Source: Brucellaceae bacterium (GTDB lineage Bacteria; Pseudomonadota; Alphaproteobacteria; Rhizobiales; Rhizobiaceae). From it: 7,615 nucleotides of DNA. A program made the translations under genes and the position numbers. The stretch lies in contig JAIRVW010000128.1 of NCBI GenBank assembly GCA_031253705.1, positions 1-7,615 of the forward strand, read 5' to 3'. The notes beneath the pieces are model-generated. The model was not told where the DNA came from, did no database searches, and saw nothing but the letters and a program-made list of their open reading frames with translations. Shown here in pieces: positions 1-5,153 of this stretch. Each line of letters begins with the position of its first letter. The stretch's first letter is position 1.

Positions 1-64
1 AAGAACTCTGCGAAAAATACGCAAATAGTGAAATTATCTGTGGTCTGGTTGGAAAAATAACCGG

Positions 65-802
65 TTAATACCAGTCACCGATACTGGCCTGAATGACGGC
101 CATAGCCGCAACGGCAGCCGTATCGGCGCGCAAAATTCTCGGGCCTAACGGAATCGCTGTCACGAATGACTGTTTATGCAGAAACTGCCGCTCATCTTCG
201 GAGAAGCCGCCTTCAGGGCCGATGATGACGCCGGCTGGCTTGCCTTTCAGCGGGCTGAGCAGCGGCAGCGGATTATTGCTCTCACTGGCCTCATCACAAA
301 AGATCAGCGTGCGCGACTGATCCCACTGATCCATGAATTTATCGAAGCGCATCGGCTCTCTGTATTCCGGCAAAGACAGAATTCCGCATTGCTCGGCAGC
401 CTCACGCATATTGGCCTGCATCCGCTCACTGTTGAGTTTCGGCATCTGGCAATGCTGGGTAATGACCGGCTGGATAACAGAGGCGCCCATCTCAACGGCT
501 TTCTGGATCATATAATCCATACGTCCGGTTTTCAGCGGTGCGAAACAGTAATGGAAATCCGATGCAGGCGGCTGCGGTCTGACCTGTTCGGTCGGGTGCA
601 GCGAGGCACGTTTCTTGCCGTTTTGCTCAATACCGGCCAGCCATTCGCCGTCCTGTCCGTTGAACAGTAGCACCTGATCTCCGTCCCGCAGGCGCAGGAC
701 ATTGAGCAGATAATGTGCGGTGTCAGCCGGAGCCTCAATCGCTTGTTCCGCCTGCAGGGGCTGATCAATAAGAAGTCTTTGCATTCTGTAATTTGCGCGC
801 AT
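65..802 (-). CDS. rsmE: RsmE, 16S rRNA (uracil-1498-N3) methyltransferase
   Basis: SPOUT-class methyltransferase that in this family uses S-adenosylmethionine to methylate N3 of U1498 in 16S rRNA, acting on the assembled 30S subunit in the cytoplasm. The knotted SAM-binding C-terminus is clear: IGPEGGFSEDE at about residues 194-204 and LGPRILRADTA at about 219-229. The family normally has Glu where this protein has Asp in the ADTA part. The conserved KTGRMDYMIQKAVEMG segment lies near residues 91-106, and an N-terminal PUA-like RNA-binding half (about 7-75) precedes it. The 245-residue length is usual. The frame stays open upstream to an ATG at 856. I chose the ATG at 802 because MRANYRMQRL resembles rhizobial and Brucella RsmE N-termini as I remember them; a second ATG lies at 784. 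None of the three has a strong ribosome binding site, so the start is uncertain. The 64 bases beyond the stop show no clear terminator. Confidence 0.95.
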   Translation of the reverse strand: MRANYRMQRLLIDQPLQAEQAIEAPADTAHYLLNVLRLRDGDQVLLFNGQDGEWLAGIEQNGKKRASLHPTEQVRPQPPASDFHYCFAPLKTGRMDYMIQKAVEMGASVIQPVITQHCQMPKLNSERMQANMREAAEQCGILSLPEYREPMRFDKFMDQWDQSRTLIFCDEASESNNPLPLLSPLKGKPAGVIIGPEGGFSEDERQFLHKQSFVTAIPLGPRILRADTAAVAAMAVIQASIGDWY

Positions 803-856
803 GGGTAACGGATGGCAGAGAGAGGGCGCGCAGGTCAAGCGAAAAGCAATGAACAT

Positions 857-1233
857 CAGGTGCTGTCACCGGACTGTGTAATATTCCCCATATAGATGTG
901 GAAAACAGAGAGACTCACTTTGCTGCCGGAGAGAAAACTTTCTCTGTTTCAGGGTATTTTTAGTGCGATGCAGAATGAATATGGTTAATATTAGGTATAT
1001 CTGATGTGGTTTTTATTGTCAGGCATGGCTGTTTCAGTTGCCGATCTGCCACAGCGGCTGTCAAACTGAGTTTTGTGTGTGTTTTTAGCCAATATCTGCC
1101 CTATGTTTTATTGCTGTTAAGGTCGCCTGCTTATATCTGGAAGCACCCTTTCAACTGTGCCGGGTCCGTTGATGTCATCCTGCGATGCGATGGTTCAGGC
1201 CGAATATAGTCCGCTTCCGGGAGACTTGTTTCC
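857..1233. other. Intergenic region between rsmE and the 47-codon frame
   Basis: No convincing gene is seen here. A GTG-initiated frame of 67 codons (1006-1209) has no ribosome binding site and an implausible composition. The region must hold the rsmE promoter (leftward) and probably that of the small frame (rightward), but no hexamer pair close to consensus could be assigned. Two inverted repeats occupy 903-949 and are listed separately. Base composition is somewhat richer in A+T than the flanking genes, as expected for regulatory DNA. Confidence 0.5.
903..949. promoter_or_regulatory. Nested inverted repeats upstream of rsmE
   Basis: Two overlapping inverted repeats can be read directly. 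AAACAGAGA at 903-911 is the exact reverse complement of TCTCTGTTT at 941-949, giving a 9-bp stem with 29 bases between the arms. Inside it, AGAGAAA (930-936) and TTTCTCT (939-945) form a 7-bp palindrome separated by two bases, a shape typical of a dimeric repressor site. The site lies about 100-145 bases upstream of the chosen rsmE start. An operator role is inference; no known regulator motif is recognised. Confidence 0.25.
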
Positions 1234-1377
1234 ATGTCCGCAAAGAGCGCCACGCTCCTGACCGTCCTTATGTTGTCTGCAATCCTGTTTACCGGACTTG
1301 GTCTGCTTTCCGTCGAGACCGGCGGCAGTGCTGTCGCAAGCGACGGCTATGGAATTTCAACTTTCCATCAGCAATAA
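1234..1377 (+). CDS. 47-residue hydrophobic or secreted small protein, unknown function
   Basis: A short frame not matched to any family I know. Residues 7-27 (TLLTVLMLSAILFTGLGLLSV) are a continuous hydrophobic stretch preceded by a single Lys at position 4, so it is either a one-pass membrane peptide or a signal peptide. An AVA motif at residues 33-35 would suit signal peptidase I cleavage, releasing a 12-residue peptide, SDGYGISTFHQQ. Support for translation: GGGAG at 1219-1223 lies 10 bases before the ATG; about 27 of 46 non-initiator codons end in G or C, as in neighbouring genes and unlike the AT-rich DNA further right; and a strong hairpin terminator begins 42 bases after the stop. It stands alone, convergent with the Xre regulator gene. 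No cysteine is present, so it is not a lipoprotein. It could still be a chance frame; homologues would settle it. Confidence 0.5.
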   Translation: MSAKSATLLTVLMLSAILFTGLGLLSVETGGSAVASDGYGISTFHQQ

Positions 1378-1419
1378 GGTTCAGATGTTCCGGTAATCTC
1401 CGGCATAAACCCGAGATAT

Positions 1420-1454
1420 AAAAGCCGCGCCGGTTTTCACCGCGCGGCTTTTTT
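1420..1454 (+). terminator. Strong rho-independent terminator, possibly bidirectional
   Basis: AAAAGCCGCGC (1420-1430) and GCGCGGCTTTT (1442-1452) form a perfect 11-bp stem around an 11-base loop, followed by a run of six T (1449-1454) on the plus strand. It sits 42 bases after the 47-codon frame. On the minus strand the same hairpin is followed by TTTTATAT and lies 18 bases beyond the stop of the convergent Xre gene, so it can plausibly serve both. Confidence 0.9.
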
Positions 1455-1472
1455 GTGTCTGCGGGTAGCGGA

Positions 1473-1694
1473 TTAGTGGGAAGTGTTGACCTCATCGCGA
1501 TATTCGAGGATGTCGCCGGGCTGGCAGTCGAGAACACGGCAGATTTTTGCCAGTGTTTCAAAGCGGATGCCGCGAACTTTGCCGGATTTCAGCAGCGATA
1601 CATTGGGTTCGGTAATGCCGATATCTGCGGCCAGCTGGCGTGAGCGGATTTTTTTACGTGCTAAAACAACATCAAGATTGACAACAATAGACAT
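1473..1694 (-). CDS. Small Xre/Cro-CI type HTH transcriptional regulator
   Basis: A 73-residue protein that is almost entirely one helix-turn-helix domain of the Cro/CI (Xre) class, in the small YozG-like group. The first HTH helix is around residues 18-26 (RSRQLAADI), followed by the recognition helix at 29-38 (EPNVSLLKSG). The segment FETLAKICRVLDCQPGDILEY (45-65) is the signature C-terminal part of this group. It presumably binds DNA as a dimer and represses a nearby promoter, often its own. The ATG at 1694 is well supported: AAGG stands six bases upstream and the frame starts abruptly at AT-rich DNA containing a TATATT box (1723 to 1718 on the minus strand). In many genomes this group sits next to a DUF2975 membrane protein gene; no such neighbour is visible here. 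The gene ends 18 bases from a shared terminator. The target is unknown. Confidence 0.88.
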   Translation of the reverse strand: MSIVVNLDVVLARKKIRSRQLAADIGITEPNVSLLKSGKVRGIRFETLAKICRVLDCQPGDILEYRDEVNTSH

Positions 1695-2110
1695 TTTTCA
1701 CCTTAAAAATTGAATAAAATATATTTTTACTTGGTTTTATTTGAGAGTTTAAAATGAGATGGAATTTTCATGTTATAAATTTTAGAAATCAGTGGAATTA
1801 CAATAAATTACAAAAGGGAATAAAATCGTCCTTTCTCAACCGGAAATTTATAACTCATCATATGAAAAAAACCATAAATGGATACTGCAATAAAATGCAG
1901 GTAATAAAAAGGGTGAATGTTATTTTTGAAAATAGTTATGCTTTTATAGTTAAGGTAAAATGTATCGATTGTTGCTTATTTTATAAAGAAAATTGATAAA
2001 TAATTTTAAATTAAGCTTTTCTCATTTATTTTATAAGTGTTTAATTTGTAACTTCATGTTTGTATTCTGATTTTCATTGATTATATTCTCTGATTATATC
2101 GCTTCATGTC
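1681..2110. other. AT-rich intergenic island (about 22% GC)
   Basis: Counting by hand over 1681-2100 gives 94 G or C in 420 bases, about 22%, with the lowest 60-base block (1981-2040) at about 13%. The genes on both sides are close to 50%. The start codon of the Xre gene lies at its left edge and the terminator of the aldo/keto reductase gene at its right edge. It contains one doubtful 80-codon frame (1754-1996), several short direct repeats such as TGATTATAT at 2078-2086 and 2091-2099, and no recognisable RNA gene. It may be a decayed or foreign segment, or DNA bound by a nucleoid protein; the sequence does not decide between these. Confidence 0.6.
1754..1996 (+). CDS. Doubtful 80-codon frame in AT-rich DNA, unknown
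   Basis: An ATG-initiated frame of 80 codons divergent from the Xre gene, with 59 bases between the two starts. The product would be basic and rich in Lys, Asn, Ile and Phe, which largely mirrors the base composition. It has four cysteines (45, 70, 73, 74), the last three in a CIDCC cluster near the end, and no signal peptide, membrane segment or recognised domain. A possible weak ribosome binding site (GAGAG, 1743-1747) precedes the ATG. In favour: at roughly 25% GC a stop is expected about every 11-12 codons, so 80 open codons is unusual. Against: no family resemblance and no clear ribosome binding site. It could be an orphan gene controlled by the divergent regulator, a remnant, or chance. 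Confidence 0.22.
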   Translation: MRWNFHVINFRNQWNYNKLQKGIKSSFLNRKFITHHMKKTINGYCNKMQVIKRVNVIFENSYAFIVKVKCIDCCLFYKEN

Positions 2111-2124
2111 ATATAAAAGTAAAA

Positions 2125-2149
2125 CACCCGCATAATTTCTATGCGGGTG
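2125..2149 (-). terminator. Rho-independent terminator of the aldo/keto reductase gene
   Basis: CACCCGCATA (2125-2134) and TATGCGGGTG (2140-2149) form a perfect 10-bp stem with a five-base loop. On the minus strand the stem is followed by TTTTACTTTTATAT. It lies 29 bases past the stop codon of the aldo/keto reductase gene, which is read in that direction. Confidence 0.88.
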
Positions 2150-2178
2150 CGTGTAGAGCGTGCTGATGCAGATCCGTT

Positions 2179-3003
2179 TTAACCGAAAGTTGTCGGATCA
2201 GGACCGATGCGGCCATCCGGTGAATCCAGCTTGTTGATCTCATCATGTTCAATGCCCAGAAGTTTGAAATCTGTGATTTCGAAATTCTCTTTAATGCGGG
2301 CAGGGGTGGTGGATTTCGGAATAACGACATTGCCGATATCGAGGTGCCAGCGCAGAATAACCTGCGCGACGGTCTTGCCGTGATTGCCGGCGATTTCTTT
2401 CAGTACAGGATTATCCAGAAACTTGCCCTGACCCAGCGGGCTCCATGCTTCCGTTGCAATATTATGCTGCTGGTGGAACTGGCGCAGATTATCCTGCTGG
2501 AAATAAGGGTGCAGTTCAATCTGGTTGATGACTGGGACAACATCTGTTTCTTTCAGAACGCGCTGCAGGTCAGCTGTGCGGAAATTGGAAACGCCGATTG
2601 ACTTCACGCGGCCTTCTTCGCGCAGCATGATGAGCGCGCGCCAGGTGTCGAGAAACTTATCTTTATTCGGCATCGGCCAGTGAATGAGATAAAGGTCGAA
2701 ATAATCCGTGCCAAGACGCTCAGCGGAAGCGTCAAAAGCTTTCAGGGTTGAATCGTAGCCCTGATCGTCATTCCATACTTTTGTTGTCAGAAAAATATCT
2801 TTGCGCGCAATACCGGAGTTGCGGATAGCCTGACCAACGCCACGCTCATTCTTGTAAATTGCAGCAGTATCAATATGGCGGTAACCGGTTTCCAATGCGG
2901 TGGATACGCTGGAGACAGCTTCTTCATCGCTGATCTGCCATACGCCAAAACCCAATTGCGGAATGGAGTTGCCGTCGTTCAGTTTGATCGCAGCTACGGT
3001 CAT
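2179..3003 (-). CDS. Aldo/keto reductase, 2,5-diketo-D-gluconate reductase-like
   Basis: Cytoplasmic NADPH-dependent reductase of the aldo/keto reductase superfamily, 274 residues, the normal length for one (alpha/beta)8 barrel. The catalytic tetrad is complete: Asp45 and Tyr50 in GYRHIDTAAIY, Lys75 in LTTKVW, and His108 in LIHWP. The cofactor loop IPKSTTPARIKEN is at 228-240, and GVSNF at 137-141 is the third family signature. The C-terminal DGRIGPDPTTFG is typical of the DkgA/DkgB (AKR5) branch, which reduces 2,5-diketo-D-gluconate, methylglyoxal and similar carbonyls. The true substrate cannot be read from sequence. The ATG at 3003 is preceded by AAGGA at a spacing of about eight bases. 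The gene stands alone with its own terminator; a TTGACA box on the same strand lies about 125 bases upstream. It is complete and shows no damage. Confidence 0.95.
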   Translation of the reverse strand: MTVAAIKLNDGNSIPQLGFGVWQISDEEAVSSVSTALETGYRHIDTAAIYKNERGVGQAIRNSGIARKDIFLTTKVWNDDQGYDSTLKAFDASAERLGTDYFDLYLIHWPMPNKDKFLDTWRALIMLREEGRVKSIGVSNFRTADLQRVLKETDVVPVINQIELHPYFQQDNLRQFHQQHNIATEAWSPLGQGKFLDNPVLKEIAGNHGKTVAQVILRWHLDIGNVVIPKSTTPARIKENFEITDFKLLGIEHDEINKLDSPDGRIGPDPTTFG

Positions 3004-3102
3004 GTCCTTATTCCTTTTCTGTTATTGCGCCGGTTTTAGTATGCTCCTTATTGAGAATATCCGGCGAAGCACTTTGCAGAATGTGATCTTGAATCGGTTC
3101 TT

Positions 3103-3131
3103 ACCGCTTTTGCAAGACCGGCTTATGTCAA
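3103..3131 (-). promoter_or_regulatory. Possible promoter of the aldo/keto reductase gene
   Basis: The minus strand carries a perfect -35 hexamer, TTGACA (3131 to 3126). At 17 bases' spacing the -10 position reads AGCGGT, a poor match, so this is only a candidate. Alphaproteobacterial housekeeping promoters often have weak -10 boxes. The resulting leader would be about 95 bases long. Confidence 0.2.
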
Positions 3132-3198
3132 AAGTGATAAATTATTTGGGATGATAATGCCTTTGATGCAAGTAGCATAAAATTCGGGCGCAACAGAA

Positions 3199-3232
3199 AA
3201 AGCCCTGCCGCATTCTCATGGGGCAGGGCTTT
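3199..3232 (-). terminator. Rho-independent terminator of the L,D-transpeptidase gene
   Basis: AAAGCCCTGCC (3199-3209) and GGCAGGGCTTT (3222-3232) form an 11-bp perfect stem around a 12-base loop. Read leftward, the stem ends in a TTTTT run (3201 to 3197), 20 bases after the transpeptidase stop codon. A T-rich tail is also present on the plus strand (TTTGTTTTT), but no plus-strand gene ends nearby. Confidence 0.88.
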
Positions 3233-3252
3233 GTTTTTAAATATATTTGTCT

Positions 3253-4074
3253 TCAGAGGACGATGACTTTGGTGCCGACCGGCACTTGTTCATAGAGTTC
3301 TTCCACGTCCTGATTGCGCATGCGGATGCAGCCTGACGAAACTGCTTTGCCGATGGTGGACGGAGCATTGGTGCCGTGAATACGGTAAAGCGTATTGCCC
3401 AGATAAAGTGCGCGTGCGCCAAGCGGATTAGCGATGCCGCCTTCCATTTTCACCGGAAGAATGCGGCCTTTTTTACGCTCGCGTGCAATCATTTCCTGCG
3501 GCGGATGCCAGGACGGCCATTCGGCTTTGCGGCTTACAGTTTCACTGCCTTTCCAGCTGAAGCCTTCTTTGCCGACGCCCACGCCGTAACGACGGGCTTT
3601 ACCGTTCTCGCCAACGAGATATAGGAACTTGTTCTTTGTATCGATAATGATCGTGCCGGTTTTGTGCGTGGTCGTATAATCCACTTCCTGCGGCAGATAG
3701 ATCGGGTTCATGCCGCCGGCAGACTGCTGCGGTGCCACTTCATTACGGATGAATGAGCCCTGCTGATAAGCTGCATTCTGGCGCAGGCTGTTATCCTGTT
3801 GTTTGCGGGCAGTTTGTCCGCTGGCAGAGCGCTGCGATGCAGAGGCGCGTAATGGTGCGGATGTATCGCGATAAATGCGCGGCGCTGTCGGTGCCAGTTG
3901 CGTGGCATAGCGCTGAGGCTGCAATTGCGTAACCCATGGCGCACTCAGATCCGGACTGAGCACCAGCGGTGGCGGCGTTGCATAGCGGTCATTGGCAAAT
4001 GCACCGCCGGCAGAAATGGCGGATAAGGCAAAAGCGGCAATGGATGCGATCAGCAGCAGATGACGTGGTTTCAT
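3253..4074 (-). CDS. Exported L,D-transpeptidase (YkuD domain)
   Basis: Cell-wall enzyme of the YkuD/ErfK family that forms 3-3 cross-links between diaminopimelate residues of peptidoglycan or attaches proteins to it; it acts in the periplasm. The 273-residue protein starts with a signal peptide (MKPRHLLLIA, hydrophobic to about residue 22, likely cut after AFA at about 27). A long linker follows (about 28-135), rich in Pro, Gln, Ser and Ala and probably disordered. The YkuD domain spans about 139-273: the catalytic motif is IHGTN (His233) followed by SSGCIRM with nucleophile Cys249 and Arg251, all intact. The ATG at 4074 has AGGA seven to eight bases upstream. In Brucella and Agrobacterium such enzymes are known to link outer-membrane beta-barrel proteins to peptidoglycan; whether this paralogue does so is inference. 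An 18-bp repeat pair lies directly upstream. Confidence 0.95.
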   Translation of the reverse strand: MKPRHLLLIASIAAFALSAISAGGAFANDRYATPPPLVLSPDLSAPWVTQLQPQRYATQLAPTAPRIYRDTSAPLRASASQRSASGQTARKQQDNSLRQNAAYQQGSFIRNEVAPQQSAGGMNPIYLPQEVDYTTTHKTGTIIIDTKNKFLYLVGENGKARRYGVGVGKEGFSWKGSETVSRKAEWPSWHPPQEMIARERKKGRILPVKMEGGIANPLGARALYLGNTLYRIHGTNAPSTIGKAVSSGCIRMRNQDVEELYEQVPVGTKVIVL

Positions 4075-4097
4075 CGGATCGTCCTGTATTGAAGTTA

Positions 4098-4165
4098 TGC
4101 CTTAAACTGTGATGCATTGTTCGCAGTGTGAGGCATGAAGATTCCTTTGCCTGTAACTGTGATGC
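4098..4165. repeat. Pair of 18-bp direct repeats upstream of the transpeptidase gene
   Basis: TGCCTTAAACTGTGATGC (4098-4115) and TGCCTGTAACTGTGATGC (4148-4165) agree at 16 of 18 positions and start exactly 50 bases apart. In the direction of the transpeptidase gene they read GCATCACAGTT followed by two variable bases and AGGCA. The nearer copy ends 24 bases from the start codon. AGGCA at 4131-4135 between them is inverted relative to the TGCCT ends. The position suits tandem binding sites for a regulator of the transpeptidase gene; no known motif is recognised. Confidence 0.5.
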
Positions 4166-4280
4166 CGTGACCCTTTTGAAAAAGTGAATCGCTGCTGCCT
4201 AAAGGCTGAAATGCGGCGAAAACTTCCTCTTGTGGTTATCATCGGGTAAATATTTTACGTGGTGTCCGGTTGCTGCTGTC

Positions 4281-4322
4281 TGACTTGAAATAAATCATAT
4301 GTTCTTTTTTTGTTCCAAGTCA
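4281..4322. promoter_or_regulatory. Inverted repeat at the tag promoter
   Basis: TGACTTG (4281-4287) is the reverse complement of CAAGTCA (4316-4322), with 28 AT-rich bases between the arms. The right arm lies where a -35 element of the tag promoter would be, so a repressor or activator site is possible. The arms are short and a chance origin is not excluded. Confidence 0.25.
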
Positions 4323-4331
4323 AATAAAATG

Positions 4332-4340
4332 TGATATAGA
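4332..4340 (+). promoter_or_regulatory. Probable extended -10 element of tag
   Basis: TGATATAGA contains a TATAGA hexamer (4335-4340) directly preceded by TGA, the extended -10 arrangement. No good -35 hexamer stands at 16-18 bases' spacing; TTGTTC at 4310-4315 is 19 bases away. Transcription from here would start near 4347, which argues against the TTG codon at 4349 as tag start and for the ATGs at 4379 or 4382. Confidence 0.35.
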
Positions 4341-4378
4341 CAGACTCATTGCGTATTACAGATATTAAACGGGTGAAA

Positions 4379-5029
4379 ATGATGCAGGATGTGCCGGTTC
4401 TGGAAGCGGGATTGCATTTGGGGGAAGACGGTCAGGTGCGTTGCGGCTGGCACGGCGGCTTGCCGGATTATCTGCATTATCATGATACGGAATGGGGCTT
4501 TCCGGTTGATAATGACCGTCGTCTGTTTGAGAAAATCTGTCTGGAAGGCTTTCAGTCGGGGCTGTCATGGCTGACGATTCTGCGTAAGCGTGAAAATTTC
4601 CGCCGTGCTTTTGCAGAATTTGATTTTCATAAAATGGCACAGTTCACCGATGAAGATGTCGAACGGCTGATGCAGGATCAGGGCATTGTCCGCCATCGCG
4701 GTAAGATCAGATCGGCTATCAATAATGCCGCTCGCGCCATTGATCTGATTGCTGAAAAAGGCTCACTTGCCGCTTATTTCTGGAGTTTTGAACCGCAGCC
4801 GAAAGACCGGCCTGCGCGTTTTGATCTGGCAGCCTATAAAAACAATCCTTTCACCGAGATTTCAACGCGCATCAGCAAGGATTTAAAAAAGCGCGGTTGG
4901 TCCTTTGTCGGGCCGACAACGGTCTATGCTTTCATGCAGGCGATGGGACTGGTCAATGATCATCTCGAGGGCTGTTATTGCAGGCCAGTGATTGAGCGCT
5001 TGCGTCAGGACTTTGTTCGCCCTGCATAA
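4379..5029 (+). CDS. tag: Tag, DNA-3-methyladenine glycosylase I
   Basis: Base-excision repair enzyme that removes 3-methyladenine from alkylated DNA, leaving an abasic site. With the start used here it has 216 residues. By comparison with E. coli Tag the zinc-binding residues are all present: Cys22 in RCGW, His35 in YHDTEWG, His195 and Cys199 in NDHLEGCYC. The catalytic-pocket Glu56 and Trp64 lie in LEGFQSGLSW, and Tyr34 is the expected base-stacking residue. The helix-hairpin-helix core is intact, including DQGIVRHRGKI around 100-110. The reading frame extends to a TTG at 4349, but that lies almost at the inferred transcription start and lacks a ribosome binding site; GGGTG at 4371-4375 better serves ATG 4379 or 4382. 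About 21 residues precede the RCGW motif, more than in E. coli. Transcribed away from the transpeptidase gene; hisS begins 124 bases later. Confidence 0.95.
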   Translation: MMQDVPVLEAGLHLGEDGQVRCGWHGGLPDYLHYHDTEWGFPVDNDRRLFEKICLEGFQSGLSWLTILRKRENFRRAFAEFDFHKMAQFTDEDVERLMQDQGIVRHRGKIRSAINNAARAIDLIAEKGSLAAYFWSFEPQPKDRPARFDLAAYKNNPFTEISTRISKDLKKRGWSFVGPTTVYAFMQAMGLVNDHLEGCYCRPVIERLRQDFVRPA

Positions 5030-5153
5030 TATGTTTCTGTGCTGATCTTACTCTTGCCGCATGCAAGCTGATCAGTTAGGAAACATCTGCGCCTTTATAA
5101 GGATAAAAAGGCCTTTAATCTTCAAGATAACTCAAGTTTAGCGGATCAGTATC

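Larger units (their letters stand above)
4075..4378. other. Divergent intergenic region between the transpeptidase gene and tag
   Basis: About 300 bases holding the promoters of both divergent genes. The transpeptidase side carries the 18-bp direct repeat (4098-4165). The tag side is AT-rich and has an inverted repeat and a probable -10 box. An 11-codon frame (4135-4170) overlaps the repeat and is not considered a gene. No RNA gene or riboswitch was recognised. Confidence 0.6.

Noticed and set aside
59..66. AACCGGTT palindrome followed by ATTTTT on the minus strand at the rsmE stop as a terminator
   Set aside because: The palindrome has no loop and four-base arms, and it overlaps the stop codon, so a functional hairpin is unlikely.
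1006..1209. 67-codon GTG-initiated frame before the small hydrophobic peptide gene
   Set aside because: No ribosome binding site, no ATG in frame, no recognisable domain and irregular composition; more likely noncoding leader or promoter DNA.
1185..1421. 78-codon plus-strand frame overlapping the 47-codon frame
   Set aside because: Arg- and Cys-rich product typical of a frame shadow, runs into the terminator stem, and is incompatible with the better-supported 47-codon frame.
1976..2109. Short direct repeats at 50-base spacing in the AT-rich island (TTATTTTATAA at 1976 and 2026; CTTCATGT at 2052 and 2102)
   Set aside because: Aligning successive 50-base units shows no similarity beyond the short words, so this is not a tandem repeat or CRISPR array; low complexity explains it.
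4135..4170. 11-codon frame (MKIPLPVTVMP) as a possible leader peptide
   Set aside because: It points toward tag but overlaps the direct repeat, has its only purine-rich stretch too close to the ATG, and no attenuator hairpin follows.
5091..5116. GCCTTT/AAAGGC repeats between tag and hisS as a terminator
   Set aside because: Stem of only six base pairs, AT-rich, with no proper T run after it; not strong enough to call.
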